The translations under genes were made by a program, and so were the position numbers. The notes beneath the pieces were generated by a model. That model was not told the DNA's origin. It worked only from the letters and a program-made list of their open reading frames with translations, and searched no databases. This document shows positions 16,541 through 24,929 of a DNA stretch of 59,767 nucleotides, in pieces. Numbering within the stretch: the first letter of the stretch is position 1; each line of letters starts with the position of its first letter. The stretch comes from CAZQKW01 sp964594075 (lineage in GTDB: Bacteria; Desulfobacterota; WTBG01; CAIYCZ01), in contig CAZQKW010000021.1 in the NCBI GenBank assembly GCA_964594075.1, forward strand, positions 1 to 59,767. Direction: 5' to 3'.

Positions 16541-16750
16541 ATGAAACTCCCAATTGCCACGACCTCAGTCTTACCTGATAAGAAAAATAAAGCAACAGAA
16601 CCATATACAAGCCCGAAAATTAACACGTATTCGGAACATGAAATCATTGAACTAATTGGCCCTGCAACTACCTGTGGATCGGAAACTCTTGGCACGCCCC
16701 CGTTTGGTAATGCCTACGGCTATCGCCACGGTCGCGGTCGCAAACATTAA
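16541..16750 (+). CDS. RiPP-precursor-like 69-residue peptide
   Basis: The peptide has a charged N-terminus, then YTSPKI, then YSEHEIIELIGPA, then a Gly/Tyr/His/Arg-rich tail beginning TCGSETLGTPPFGNAYGY. YxxPxI resembles the leader motif recognised by RRE domains in lasso-peptide systems, and a hydrophobic helix before a small-residue tail suits a leader/core layout. The lasso pattern itself does not fit: no acidic residue stands 7-9 after a possible first Gly, and the spacing is too long. No maturase gene is adjacent; the nearest radical SAM gene is 12 kb away. A promoter, a leader hairpin and a strong terminator frame it as a single-gene unit. Function is inferred. Confidence 0.55.
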   Translation: MKLPIATTSVLPDKKNKATEPYTSPKINTYSEHEIIELIGPATTCGSETLGTPPFGNAYGYRHGRGRKH

Positions 16751-16796
16751 CTGACTCAATGAAAAAGTGTTTTAGTAACGCTACCGCGCCAGATGC

Positions 16797-16831
16797 AAAA
16801 AATGCAGCGTAATTAACCTGCTGCATTTTTT
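16797..16831 (+). terminator. Intrinsic terminator after the RiPP-like gene
   Basis: AAAAAATGCAGC (16797-16808) and GCTGCATTTTTT (16820-16831) form a perfect 12-base stem with an 11-base loop, the last six bases being T. It can serve both the plus-strand peptide gene and the convergent gene ending at 16890. Confidence 0.85.
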
Positions 16832-16889
16832 GCTGGATGAAATTCAGTGCATTACACCTCGCATTAATGTGAAAAAGCCCCATCCCATT

Positions 16890-17468
16890 TTACACAATTC
16901 CCAGGTAGCACAACACAGTTGCCCAGAAAAATACCGTGTCCGCTAATCTTAACACTTCTAATGCCAATTCACAGGTCGGGTCTGGCAGTATATGGCAACT
17001 TGTTTTTAAAACTATTTCTACAACCTCTATGGTGAACCAGGTAATAAGATAATCCTGACAATTATAGCCCTGAATTTGCATGAGAGTCTTAACCCTCACT
17101 TCAGAGTTTGTATTCAGTTTGGATACTTCGAGGACAGCATACAGCCGTGTCATTAAATTCTGGGGAACAAAGGTTTTATACCTTTCTAAATCTACTTCCG
17201 ATAATTTCAGTTCCGCTATTTCTCTGGACGCATTTTCAACCGCCCGCAGCGCATGTTCCTTGATGCCCAGAATCTCTGCATCAGATAACACAAGAGGGTC
17301 ACTATTATGTCTGATATCTAATCCCCGAGAAGTTACGCAGGTAACGGTTTTATTATGCCCAACGCTCAATTCGCTGGCCGCCGTTAAAGAAAGATTAAAA
17401 ATACCCGAAACTGTTGCGCAGATCGCAAAAATTTTTATAATAAAATTTTTGCTTAATTGTCTGCCCAT
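16890..17468 (-). CDS. Secreted protein of unknown function
   Basis: This 192-residue protein has a signal peptide of about 31 residues and no family I recognise. The mature part is mixed helical with Cys at roughly residues 44, 136, 158 and 165, and ends in a hydrophobic segment that may be a membrane anchor. AAGGAG eight bases before the ATG supports the start. It converges on the RiPP-like gene; a functional link is not shown. Confidence 0.7.
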   Translation of the reverse strand: MGRQLSKNFIIKIFAICATVSGIFNLSLTAASELSVGHNKTVTCVTSRGLDIRHNSDPLVLSDAEILGIKEHALRAVENASREIAELKLSEVDLERYKTFVPQNLMTRLYAVLEVSKLNTNSEVRVKTLMQIQGYNCQDYLITWFTIEVVEIVLKTSCHILPDPTCELALEVLRLADTVFFWATVLCYLGIV

Positions 17469-17661
17469 ATCTACACTCCTTTTTTAAGAAAAAATTTTAA
17501 ATAACCACTTAAACAAAGGCAAGGTATTTTTTCTCGCAATAAGGAATCACGCGAAATTAGGCGCAGGCCGTAATCGAACGCGAATAATCCAGAAAGCTCA
17601 GCATTGGCTTTGGCACTAAAAGCCCGCGTACCTCAATTACATAAGCAGACCATTAAAAAGG

Positions 17662-17692
17662 AGGGCTTTTGATAATTATCATCAAAAGCCCT
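17662..17692 (-). terminator. Terminator downstream of tRNA-Pro
   Basis: AGGGCTTTTGAT (17662-17673) and ATCAAAAGCCCT (17681-17692) pair perfectly over 12 bases. On the minus strand the hairpin is followed by CCTTTTTAA. It begins about 20 bases after the tRNA 3' end. Confidence 0.75.
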
Positions 17693-17713
17693 TAAACCAC
17701 CATAATATTCTAC

Positions 17714-17791
17714 TGGTCGGGAAGGGGGGATTTGAACCCCCGACTTCATGCTCCCGAAGCATGCGCGCTAACCAGACTGCGCTACTCCCCG
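17714..17791 (-). tRNA. tRNA-Pro (anticodon CGG), CCA encoded
   Basis: On the minus strand the acceptor arms CGGGGAG/CTTCCCG, the D-arm with AGTCTGGTTAG, and the anticodon arm CATGC-TTCGGGA-GCATG give anticodon CGG. The T-arm GGGGGTTCAAATCCCCC follows, then discriminator A and an encoded CCA. All four arms fold. Confidence 0.95.
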
Positions 17792-17887
17792 TTGCCTTAT
17801 AAATTACATCATGAAACGCAGTCTGTCTATTGTTTTTTTTACTATAAAGAACCTGGTATATTTGTATATCTGCTTATGATGCTATGA

Positions 17888-18313
17888 CTATAATTCAGAT
17901 GCAACTTGCCAGCCAAAAAATACCAGCGGAAATACTTGTGAATACTGCACAACGACTGTTCCAGTTCCTACTATCACCGGAACTTCCGCCAGCGATGACC
18001 CAACTAAAAGAAGGATAATATCGCCTGTCGTTTCCCCAACGCGCGCATTAAGCGCCCAGTAGGCACCGGTAAACAGTTCTCCAACGGCGGCATAAAATCC
18101 ATAGCCGCCAAAACTCGCAATGGCAAGCCCCCCGCCTTCATTAAACTTGACCTGGGAGTTCAAAACTGCAAGCGGTGTAACCAGAAAGCAGATATATGTA
18201 TTACCATTTACCGCATTAACCCCGATTTGATTTTGCGCCTGGACAGCGCCTGCAAATACTGCAACCATGATGATTCCACAACAGACTGCAATCAAATTTT
18301 TTCTGCTCGTCAT
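17888..18313 (-). CDS. Small exported Gly/Val-rich protein, unknown function
   Basis: About 141 residues, beginning MTSRKNLIAV and carrying a classic signal peptide cut after AGAVQAQ. The mature protein is rich in Gly, Ala, Val and aromatic residues in alternating patterns, suggesting beta structure or an outer-membrane or surface protein. I chose the ATG at 18313, which has AAGGGAGG seven bases upstream; an in-frame start at 18367 would bury the signal peptide. It follows the next gene by 10 bases, so they are probably one operon. Confidence 0.7.
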   Translation of the reverse strand: MTSRKNLIAVCCGIIMVAVFAGAVQAQNQIGVNAVNGNTYICFLVTPLAVLNSQVKFNEGGGLAIASFGGYGFYAAVGELFTGAYWALNARVGETTGDIILLLVGSSLAEVPVIVGTGTVVVQYSQVFPLVFFGWQVASEL

Positions 18314-18323
18314 AAAACCTCCC

Positions 18324-18647
18324 TTAATATTTTTGTTCTTTTTCTGGTTGTGGTGTGTTCGCTCCACTTGCTTTTCTCTCTTTCTCCAGTTTATCCATCA
18401 AGGCGCCAAGATTTGTGGTCAGTGTGCCTGCTTCTTTTAAGAGCTCATCGCGATCAATAATCTTTTTTTTAACCAGCAAGTTTACCAGCGCGCCCTGCAG
18501 TATGGTGGTGGTATTTATGGCCTCATAACATCGATTTATCTCCTTGTTGAATTCATTCTTCAGGTAGTTGAACGTCAATACCTGTCCAACGACAAGGGCC
18601 AATAAAATTATCAGCGTAAAACGAGGACTGTAACTATTTTTATCCAT
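18324..18647 (-). CDS. Small membrane-anchored coiled-coil protein
   Basis: A 107-residue protein with one N-terminal transmembrane helix (about residues 10-27), then a charged helical region likely to form a coiled coil, and a Pro/Glu/Lys-rich tail. No family recognised. It precedes the exported Gly/Val-rich protein by 10 bases, so the two may work together at the envelope. No clear ribosome-binding site. Confidence 0.6.
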   Translation of the reverse strand: MDKNSYSPRFTLIILLALVVGQVLTFNYLKNEFNKEINRCYEAINTTTILQGALVNLLVKKKIIDRDELLKEAGTLTTNLGALMDKLEKERKASGANTPQPEKEQKY

Positions 18648-18940
18648 GTCACTTAGTAAGCAAATAAGGTTCCAAGCAAAGTATTAAATCTTACAATAAA
18701 AATTGAAAGGTAAAAAGCGCTGATAAACCAATAAATTGGCAATAATCAGCAAAACAATATTTTAAATCGGATGGTAAATTTTTCTATCAGGTCAACCCTG
18801 TTTGGGTTCTCGTGAGCCATATGTTTTGCCATCCTGGTTTATTACAACCATAAAATCACTCGGCGCTCTCATAAAAACGTGTTATGCGATTACTGCTGTT
18901 TAGAAATTTCCCTGTCTTATAACTGTATTTTCTTTATCAT

Positions 18941-19885
18941 TCAAGCATTATGTGTGGACAATTTATTTTTGAAATATGTTAATGTTGCCTGCAACCCTTC
19001 GTCAAGCGACACCTGTGGACTCCATCCAAGCAGTTCTCTTGCTTTGGAAATATCAGGCTGTCGGACCTTGGGGTCATCCTGAGGAAGCGGTTTAAAAATT
19101 ATTGAGCCGCTACCGCCGGCAATTTCCTGAATTTTTTTGGCAAAATCCATAATGGTCATCTCCGTTGGATTGCCAATATTGATTGGCTCATTAATGGTTG
19201 AGCACAGCAGGCGATATATACCCTCAATCAAATCAGATACATAGCAGAAACTTCTGGTCTGCATTCCATCCCCAAACACCGTCAGGTCTTCACCTTTAAG
19301 TGCCTGATATATAAAACTCGGCACAACCCTGCCGTCATTCAGACGCATCCGCGGGCCGTAGGTGTTGAAAATTCTGACGATTCTGGTGTCAACATTGTGA
19401 TACCGGTGATAGGCCATGGTCAGAGCTTCTGCAAACCGTTTTGCCTCATCATACACTCCGCGCGGACCTATTGGGTTAACATTGCCATAATAGGTTTCCG
19501 GCTGCGGATGAATGAGCGGGTCGCCATATACCTCCGAGGTAGATGCCAGCAGAAACCGGGCCTGTTTTGCCTTGGCCAGCCCCAGCGCCTTATGCGTCCC
19601 CAGAGAACCAACTTTCAGTGTTTGAATAGGAAGTTCCAGATAGTCAATCGGGCTGGCAGGCGACGCAAAGTGAAGAATATTATCCAGAGGACCATCAATA
19701 AAAATATATTCGGTAACGTCATATTTTATAAATTTAAAATTTTCATTGCCCGCAAGATGCGCAATATTGGCCGTATCGCCGGTTATCAGGTTGTCCATGC
19801 AGATCACTTCATGGCCTTCCTGAATAAGTCTATCGCAAAGATGGCTTCCTAAAAATCCCGCACCGCCTGTTACCAACGTGCGCAT
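18941..19885 (-). CDS. uxs: UDP-glucuronate decarboxylase (UDP-xylose synthase)
   Basis: A 314-residue short-chain dehydrogenase that converts UDP-glucuronate to UDP-xylose with bound NAD. TGGAGFLGSHL is the NAD-binding fold. FASPASP, TSEVYGDP and NPIGPRGVYDEAKR are signatures of the UXS subfamily and contain the catalytic Ser and the Tyr-x3-Lys pair. It follows ugd, which makes its substrate, in the same operon. AAGGAG lies 11 bases before the ATG. Confidence 0.92.
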   Translation of the reverse strand: MRTLVTGGAGFLGSHLCDRLIQEGHEVICMDNLITGDTANIAHLAGNENFKFIKYDVTEYIFIDGPLDNILHFASPASPIDYLELPIQTLKVGSLGTHKALGLAKAKQARFLLASTSEVYGDPLIHPQPETYYGNVNPIGPRGVYDEAKRFAEALTMAYHRYHNVDTRIVRIFNTYGPRMRLNDGRVVPSFIYQALKGEDLTVFGDGMQTRSFCYVSDLIEGIYRLLCSTINEPINIGNPTEMTIMDFAKKIQEIAGGSGSIIFKPLPQDDPKVRQPDISKARELLGWSPQVSLDEGLQATLTYFKNKLSTHNA

Positions 19886-19908
19886 AGATCGGGTAGCTCC
19901 TTTCCGCT

Positions 19909-21213
19909 TTACGGTTTCAAGCCAATGCCAAAATAAATAAACCCTTTTTCTTTAAGCTTTTTACTGTCATAGATGTTGCGCCCGTCAAAGATTACCGGAT
20001 TTTTCATGAGACTTTTTATTTTTTCAAAATCCGGCTCACGAAATTCGTTCCACTCGGTGATCAACAAAAGCGCATCTGCATCCTTCAGGACGTCATAATT
20101 CTTGGCACCATAAATAAGGCGATCGCCAAATATTTTTTTTGTTTCATGTATCGCAACCGGATCAAACGCAGCGATCACTGCTCCGGCAGTAAGCAGCCGA
20201 TTAATTATCTCAATTGATGGCGCGTCCCGCATATCATCGGTGCGCGGTTTAAAGGATAAGCCCCATAACGCAATCTTTTTCCCCTGCATCATATTGCCAA
20301 AATAGGCAATGACTTTGTCTGCCAACAGCCGCTTTTGCTGTTGATTAACCTCTTCTACCATGGGCAAAATTTTCATTTCATACCCGGCCTCCTGCCCAAA
20401 CTTGATGATCGCTTTGACATCTTTGGGAAAACAGGACCCACCATACCCCACGCCGGGGAACAGGAACGAAGAACCGATGCGCGGATCGGAACCAATGCCG
20501 CGGCGGACAAGGTTTACATCAGCCCCCAGTCTTTCGCACAAGTTGGCTATCTCATTCATAAAAGAGATGCGTGTTGCCAGCATTGCGTTCGCAGCATATT
20601 TGGTAAGCTCTGAGCTTCTGATATCCATGGCAAGGATCGGCTTGCCGGTTCGGACAAACGGTTCATAGAGTTCTTTCATCAGTTCTGTTACACGCGGATC
20701 ATTGGTGCCGATCACTACCCGGTCGGGTTTCATAAAATCGTCAATTGCCGCCCCTTCTTTGAGAAATTCAGGGTTAGAGGCTACGTCAAATGGCTCGCGC
20801 GTTTCCTGAGCAATTATCTCCTTGACGCGTTCGGTTGTCCCGACCGGCACGGTGCTTTTCGTTACCACGATCTTATACCCATTCATATGTCTTCCGATTT
20901 CCCTGCTCACCGACCATACTGAGCTGAGATTCGCCGAGCCGTCATCAGACGAGGGCGTGCCGACAGCAATAAAAATAAATAACGAAGCTTGTACGCCATG
21001 GGCAAGGTCGGTGGTAAAGGAAAGCCGGCCTTCGTTCATATTGCGCTTGATCATTTCATCAAGGCCGGGTTCATAGATAGGTATATGGCCCTTGTTGAGC
21101 TGATCTATTTTGGCGCTGTCTATATCAACACAAATAACGTCATTGCCGGTTTCAGCGAAACACGTGCCGGTAACAAGGCCGACATAGCCGGTTCCAATCA
21201 TGCAGATCTTCAT
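19909..21213 (-). CDS. ugd: UDP-glucose 6-dehydrogenase
   Basis: A 434-residue enzyme oxidising UDP-glucose to UDP-glucuronate with two NAD. GTGYVGLVTG at the N-terminus binds NAD, and GYGGSCFPKD near residue 260 has the catalytic Cys and its Lys partner. Length is typical. GGAGG sits well before the ATG. Its product feeds the adjacent UDP-xylose synthase. Confidence 0.95.
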   Translation of the reverse strand: MKICMIGTGYVGLVTGTCFAETGNDVICVDIDSAKIDQLNKGHIPIYEPGLDEMIKRNMNEGRLSFTTDLAHGVQASLFIFIAVGTPSSDDGSANLSSVWSVSREIGRHMNGYKIVVTKSTVPVGTTERVKEIIAQETREPFDVASNPEFLKEGAAIDDFMKPDRVVIGTNDPRVTELMKELYEPFVRTGKPILAMDIRSSELTKYAANAMLATRISFMNEIANLCERLGADVNLVRRGIGSDPRIGSSFLFPGVGYGGSCFPKDVKAIIKFGQEAGYEMKILPMVEEVNQQQKRLLADKVIAYFGNMMQGKKIALWGLSFKPRTDDMRDAPSIEIINRLLTAGAVIAAFDPVAIHETKKIFGDRLIYGAKNYDVLKDADALLLITEWNEFREPDFEKIKSLMKNPVIFDGRNIYDSKKLKEKGFIYFGIGLKP

Positions 21214-21225
21214 TTAAGCCTCCGT

Positions 21226-22068
21226 TTAGTGTGCCTGTAAATATTCCCGTAACGCCGCATCCCAGTGCCGCAGTTCCATGCCCGTTGCCCGGGTGAATTT
21301 GGTGCAATCCAGCACCGAATATGCCGGCCGTTTCGCTGGCCGTCTGATCTCATACGAGGTAATGGGAACAACAACGGCGTTGCTGTGCGTCAGCTCCACG
21401 ATACGGCATGCACATTGATACCAGGTGCAGATTCCCTGATTGGCGATATGATAAATCCCGCGCGGGCTGATAGCGAGCAGCGCTTTGATTGCCAGGGCAA
21501 GATCGCGCGTATAAGTGGGACAGCCGGTCTGATCGTTGACCACCTGCAATTCTTTTTTTTCCTGCGCCTGCTGTTTGATGGTATCTACAAAATTGGTGCC
21601 GCCTTTGCCATACAGCCACAGACTGCGTATAATGACATGCCGGTCCAAAATATTCCGCACAAAATCCTCTCCCGCGCGTTTTGAATGTCCATATACAGAA
21701 AGGGGATGCGGCTCGTCAGATTCCACATACGGCATCCGTTTGCTGCCGTCAAAAACATAATCGCTGCTGATATGAACGAGCAGGCTTGCCGTGTCACGGC
21801 ACGCAAGCGCAATATTTTTTACACCGGTCGCATTAACCGCAAATGCTTTTTCCTGCTCTGTTTCACAATCGTCAACCCGCGTATAGGCAGCACAGTTTAT
21901 CACCACATCCGGTCGAAATGTATTTAACGCGTCATAAACCGCTTCCCGCTGGCAGATATCCAATTCATGCTCTCCCTGAGCAATCACCTCATAGGATTCT
22001 TTTAAAACTGCAGTGAGATCGCGCGCCAGCATCCCTCCGGCGCCTGTTATGAAGATTTTTTTTGCCAT
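21226..22068 (-). CDS. rmlD: dTDP-4-dehydrorhamnose reductase
   Basis: A 280-residue NAD(P)H enzyme for the last step of dTDP-L-rhamnose synthesis. FITGAGGMLARDL binds the nucleotide, SSDYVFDG and the YGHSKRAGE stretch carry the Ser and Tyr-x3-Lys catalytic residues. I use ATG at 22068; a TTG two codons earlier is possible. It sits 12 bases before ugd. Confidence 0.92.
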   Translation of the reverse strand: MAKKIFITGAGGMLARDLTAVLKESYEVIAQGEHELDICQREAVYDALNTFRPDVVINCAAYTRVDDCETEQEKAFAVNATGVKNIALACRDTASLLVHISSDYVFDGSKRMPYVESDEPHPLSVYGHSKRAGEDFVRNILDRHVIIRSLWLYGKGGTNFVDTIKQQAQEKKELQVVNDQTGCPTYTRDLALAIKALLAISPRGIYHIANQGICTWYQCACRIVELTHSNAVVVPITSYEIRRPAKRPAYSVLDCTKFTRATGMELRHWDAALREYLQAH

Positions 22069-22211
22069 TACCAAAAACGAAATGGATTGTCATGCACGAG
22101 CGGTTACGTCTGATTACAGGGGACTGCAGTTAACCAGGAGCCCGGATTCAAATCCGCATAGTTTTTGAAACTCGGTGTATAGCATCTCGTTCTTACCCCC
22201 AGCGGCCTCTT

Positions 22212-23237
22212 TTACCGATCTTCATACCAGCGCTTATAGAAAGCAAGGTATTCACCGCTTTTGACCCGGCTCCACCATTCTTGATTATTAAGATACCACG
22301 CGATTGTTTCTTTCATTCCTCTCTGAAAATCATATTTTGGCGTCCACCCCAATTCCCGGCTTAATTTTGTACAATCTATCGCATAGCGTCGGTCATGGCC
22401 TGGCCTGTCTTTAACATGTTTTATAAGGGTTTCGGGTTTTCCGAGCTCATTAAGTATCATATGGGTGATTTCGCGATTAGTTTTTTCGCAATTGCCACCA
22501 ATGTTATATATCTCGCCTGGTCTGCCTTTATGCAGCACCAAATCAATGGCAGCGCAATGGTCTGCCACATGAATCCAGTCGCGCACATTAAGCCCATCTC
22601 CATAAAGCGGCAAAGGCAAATCAGCCAGTGCATTGGTGATAAACAGAGGAATAAGCTTTTCAGGGAACTGGTATGGTCCGTAGTTATTGGAGCAGCGCGT
22701 GATAATTGTTTGCAGCCCGAATGTTTCAAAATATGATCGCACTAGAAGGTCTGCGCCTGCTTTGCTGGCTGAATACGGGCTATTAGGCGCCAGCGGCGTT
22801 GTTTCCACAAATTTTCCTTCCGGTCCGAGTGATCCATATACTTCATCAGTTGAAATCTGGATAAAACGTTCTACCCGGTGCCGCAGCGCTGCATCAAGCA
22901 GCACCTGGGTTCCCAGAACATTGGTGCGAATAAAAACACCCGCGTTATCAATGCTGCGGTCAACATGGGATTCTGCTGCAAAATTTATAATTGCATCAAC
23001 GCCGTCAGCAATTACCCGGTTGACCTGTTCAGCATCGCCAATATCGCCTTTGATGAATTGATATCGGGGATGGCTGCCGGTTCCTTCGGCGCTGGCCACA
23101 TCTTGCAGATTTTCAAGATTGCCGGCGTAAGTCAATGCATCAAAATTAATCACCACATATGCAGGATGCGTGGTTAATATATGGCGAATAAAATTAGAGC
23201 CAATAAATCCGGCGCCGCCGGTTACGAGAATCTTCAT
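22212..23237 (-). CDS. rmlB: dTDP-glucose 4,6-dehydratase
   Basis: A 341-residue NAD-dependent dehydratase, second enzyme of dTDP-rhamnose synthesis. TGGAGFIGSNFIR binds NAD, STDEVYGSL contains the catalytic Asp-Glu pair, and YSASKAGAD the Tyr-x3-Lys. GAGG lies nine bases before the ATG. The 143-base gap to rmlD holds no gene. Confidence 0.95.
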   Translation of the reverse strand: MKILVTGGAGFIGSNFIRHILTTHPAYVVINFDALTYAGNLENLQDVASAEGTGSHPRYQFIKGDIGDAEQVNRVIADGVDAIINFAAESHVDRSIDNAGVFIRTNVLGTQVLLDAALRHRVERFIQISTDEVYGSLGPEGKFVETTPLAPNSPYSASKAGADLLVRSYFETFGLQTIITRCSNNYGPYQFPEKLIPLFITNALADLPLPLYGDGLNVRDWIHVADHCAAIDLVLHKGRPGEIYNIGGNCEKTNREITHMILNELGKPETLIKHVKDRPGHDRRYAIDCTKLSRELGWTPKYDFQRGMKETIAWYLNNQEWWSRVKSGEYLAFYKRWYEDR

Positions 23238-23278
23238 AAGTGCGGCCTCAATTCTCCGTGGTGCAGGAAGGCTGTTTT

Positions 23279-23734
23279 TCAGCCGTCTTGTCGTGACCAG
23301 TTATACGGCACGGAAGGGTCATGGGGGTCTATGCGATATTCATCAGGGTTCTGGTAGTCATAAACGGCGGTGGGACAGTTGATTACCAACGCTTCATCAA
23401 GGCTTATACATTTGAAGCCGTGATAAACCAACGGGGGTATCTGGAGGAGCAGAGGGTTGTGTTCTCCCATAAAAAATTCGTTAACCTCTCCAAACGTCTG
23501 CGATGCGGGCCGGGCATCATACAGCACTATTTTCATCATCCCTTTGACCACCACCATATTATCGGTTTGCTCCTTATGGTAATGCCATCCTTTTACCACA
23601 CCGGGATAGGCAGTAGTAAGATAAATCTGGCCAAATTGTATGAACAGTTCATCGTCGGCGCGCAGCATTTCCATTAATCGGCCGCGCTCGTCCGGAATGA
23701 CTTTTAATTTCTTTGTTTTTACGCCATCAATCAT
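23279..23734 (-). CDS. rmlC: dTDP-4-dehydrorhamnose 3,5-epimerase family (RmlC-like)
   Basis: A 151-residue cupin. GRLMEMLRAD, then PGVVKGWHYHKEQTD with the expected His, and a later VYHGFKC match the RmlC fold. It is about 30 residues shorter than E. coli RmlC and departs at some conserved positions, so a related sugar 3- or 3,5-epimerase is possible. Position between rmlA and rmlB supports the rhamnose role. Confidence 0.8.
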   Translation of the reverse strand: MIDGVKTKKLKVIPDERGRLMEMLRADDELFIQFGQIYLTTAYPGVVKGWHYHKEQTDNMVVVKGMMKIVLYDARPASQTFGEVNEFFMGEHNPLLLQIPPLVYHGFKCISLDEALVINCPTAVYDYQNPDEYRIDPHDPSVPYNWSRQDG

Positions 23735-23839
23735 TTACCCAACCTTAAAAATTTGCTTGGCAGGTGAATCGGTGAACAAGTGAATCCACTGCTTAATTAT
23801 TTCTTCTGCTCGCAACCACTTCGCCGCTTTATCCGATAT

Positions 23840-24571
23840 TCATACATTATTTGCACCGGTCCTGGCTACCAGGTTGCTTGCCCTGAGCAATGACTCAAAT
23901 GTCCCCGCGTCAGTCCACCATCCGTCAAGGATATCATAGGTCATAGTGCCGCGTTTAATATAGGCATTATTAACATCGGTGATCTCAAGCTCTCCCCTCC
24001 CGGAGGGCTTGAGCGTTCTAATAATATCAAAAACGGTGTTATCAAACATGTAAATACCGATGACCGCGTATTTTGAAGGGGGCTTCTTTGGTTTTTCAAT
24101 TATCTCTGCAATCTTGTCATCTTTAAACCGCACCACACCAAATCGCTCTGGATCAGGTACCTCTTTTAGTAAAATTTTTGCGCCGGTCTTCTGTTTTTTA
24201 AATTTTTTAACCGCCTGGTTGATATTTTTTTCAATAATATTATCACCAAGAACCACGCAAATCGGCTCTTGATCAGCAAAGAATTCTGCCAGACTTAGGG
24301 CTGCGGCAATTCCGCCCTCGCCCTCCTGATAGGTATAATTGATGTGGTCAAGCCCGAAATCTTTTTTTCCGTTGCCGAGGAGCCGCAAAAAATCACCGGC
24401 ATTATTGCCTCCCGTGACAATAAGGATATCCCGTATGCCGGCATTCACCAGGGTTTGGATGGGATAATAAATCATCGGTTTGTCAAACACCGGCAAGAGA
24501 TGCTTATTGGTTATCCGGGTTAATGGCGACAATCTGGTGCCCAAGCCACCGGCAAGGATTATGCCTTTCAT
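23840..24571 (-). CDS. rmlA: Glucose-1-phosphate thymidylyltransferase, short type
   Basis: A 243-residue nucleotidyltransferase making dTDP-glucose. GGLGTRLSPLTRITNKHLLPV is split here as GGLGTRL plus KHLLPVFDKPM, the nucleotide- and sugar-phosphate-binding motifs. VVLGDNI is the metal site. It lacks the C-terminal 45 residues of the E. coli enzyme, like many short bacterial and archaeal homologs. It is first in the rml-ugd-uxs operon. Confidence 0.88.
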   Translation of the reverse strand: MKGIILAGGLGTRLSPLTRITNKHLLPVFDKPMIYYPIQTLVNAGIRDILIVTGGNNAGDFLRLLGNGKKDFGLDHINYTYQEGEGGIAAALSLAEFFADQEPICVVLGDNIIEKNINQAVKKFKKQKTGAKILLKEVPDPERFGVVRFKDDKIAEIIEKPKKPPSKYAVIGIYMFDNTVFDIIRTLKPSGRGELEITDVNNAYIKRGTMTYDILDGWWTDAGTFESLLRASNLVARTGANNV

Positions 24572-24929
24572 CGGGATGCCTCAAGTTTATTAAGGTTTTT
24601 TAATAAGATAAATTTTTATTGCTTATAAAGTAAAACCGTCTCTTAGTCAAGGGGTTTATGACGGCGAGACTTTTCCACAATATTTTATTGGTGGGGATGC
24701 ACCAGCGCCGGGAGTTCTTCTCTGCCGCAACATGGTGCTCTTCCGCTGGCATCACAACCCCGGCACCGTGCATATCCTGCCGTGGCCAGGCAGCCAGTAG
24801 AACCGTTGCCACCGGTGCTGCACGGGAGTCTGGGGAGTACAAAATATAACGGCATCCGCCGTGTTCCCGGCACGGATGCTTGTGTCGCGGCTATGACTCT
24901 CCAGGAGCTGGTGTTTCATTTTTCACTTT
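24572..24929. other. Intergenic region upstream of rmlA
   Basis: These 358 bases between engB and rmlA contain the structured repeated element described at 24718-24836 and no convincing gene. The rmlA-proximal 60 bases are AT-rich and may contain its promoter. Confidence 0.55.
24718..24836 (-). ncRNA. Structured repeated element, copy A
   Basis: Read on the minus strand, this 119-base stretch aligns along its whole length with 34725-34836 on the plus strand. The longest identical run is CGGTGCCGGGGTTGTGAT; a second block is TGTTGyGGCAGAGAA. Between the blocks the sequences differ, but each copy can form a local stem at the same place (here GTGGC/GCCAC; copy B AGTC/GACT). Total length is kept to within a few bases. 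Indels change the reading frame between blocks, which argues against a protein. It lies 147 bases upstream of rmlA on the same strand. Riboswitch-like leader, small RNA or a degenerate mobile repeat are all possible. Confidence 0.5.

Noticed and set aside
16393..16695. 100-codon minus-strand frame
   Set aside because: It is antisense to the hairpin leader and the peptide gene, has no ribosome-binding site and no protein-like features.
16541..16750. Lasso peptide precursor
   Set aside because: YxxPxI is present, but there is no Asp/Glu 7-9 residues after a plausible first core residue and the leader spacing is too long.
24718..24836. SRP RNA, 6S RNA or tmRNA
   Set aside because: The SRP loop GGAAGGAAGC-type sequence, 6S bubble layout and tmRNA tRNA-like ends are absent, and two similar copies would be unusual.
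24600..24873. Short frames in the engB-rmlA gap as proteins
   Set aside because: They are explained by the structured element and low-complexity DNA; one Cys-rich frame resembles copy B only over about 15 residues before the frame shifts.
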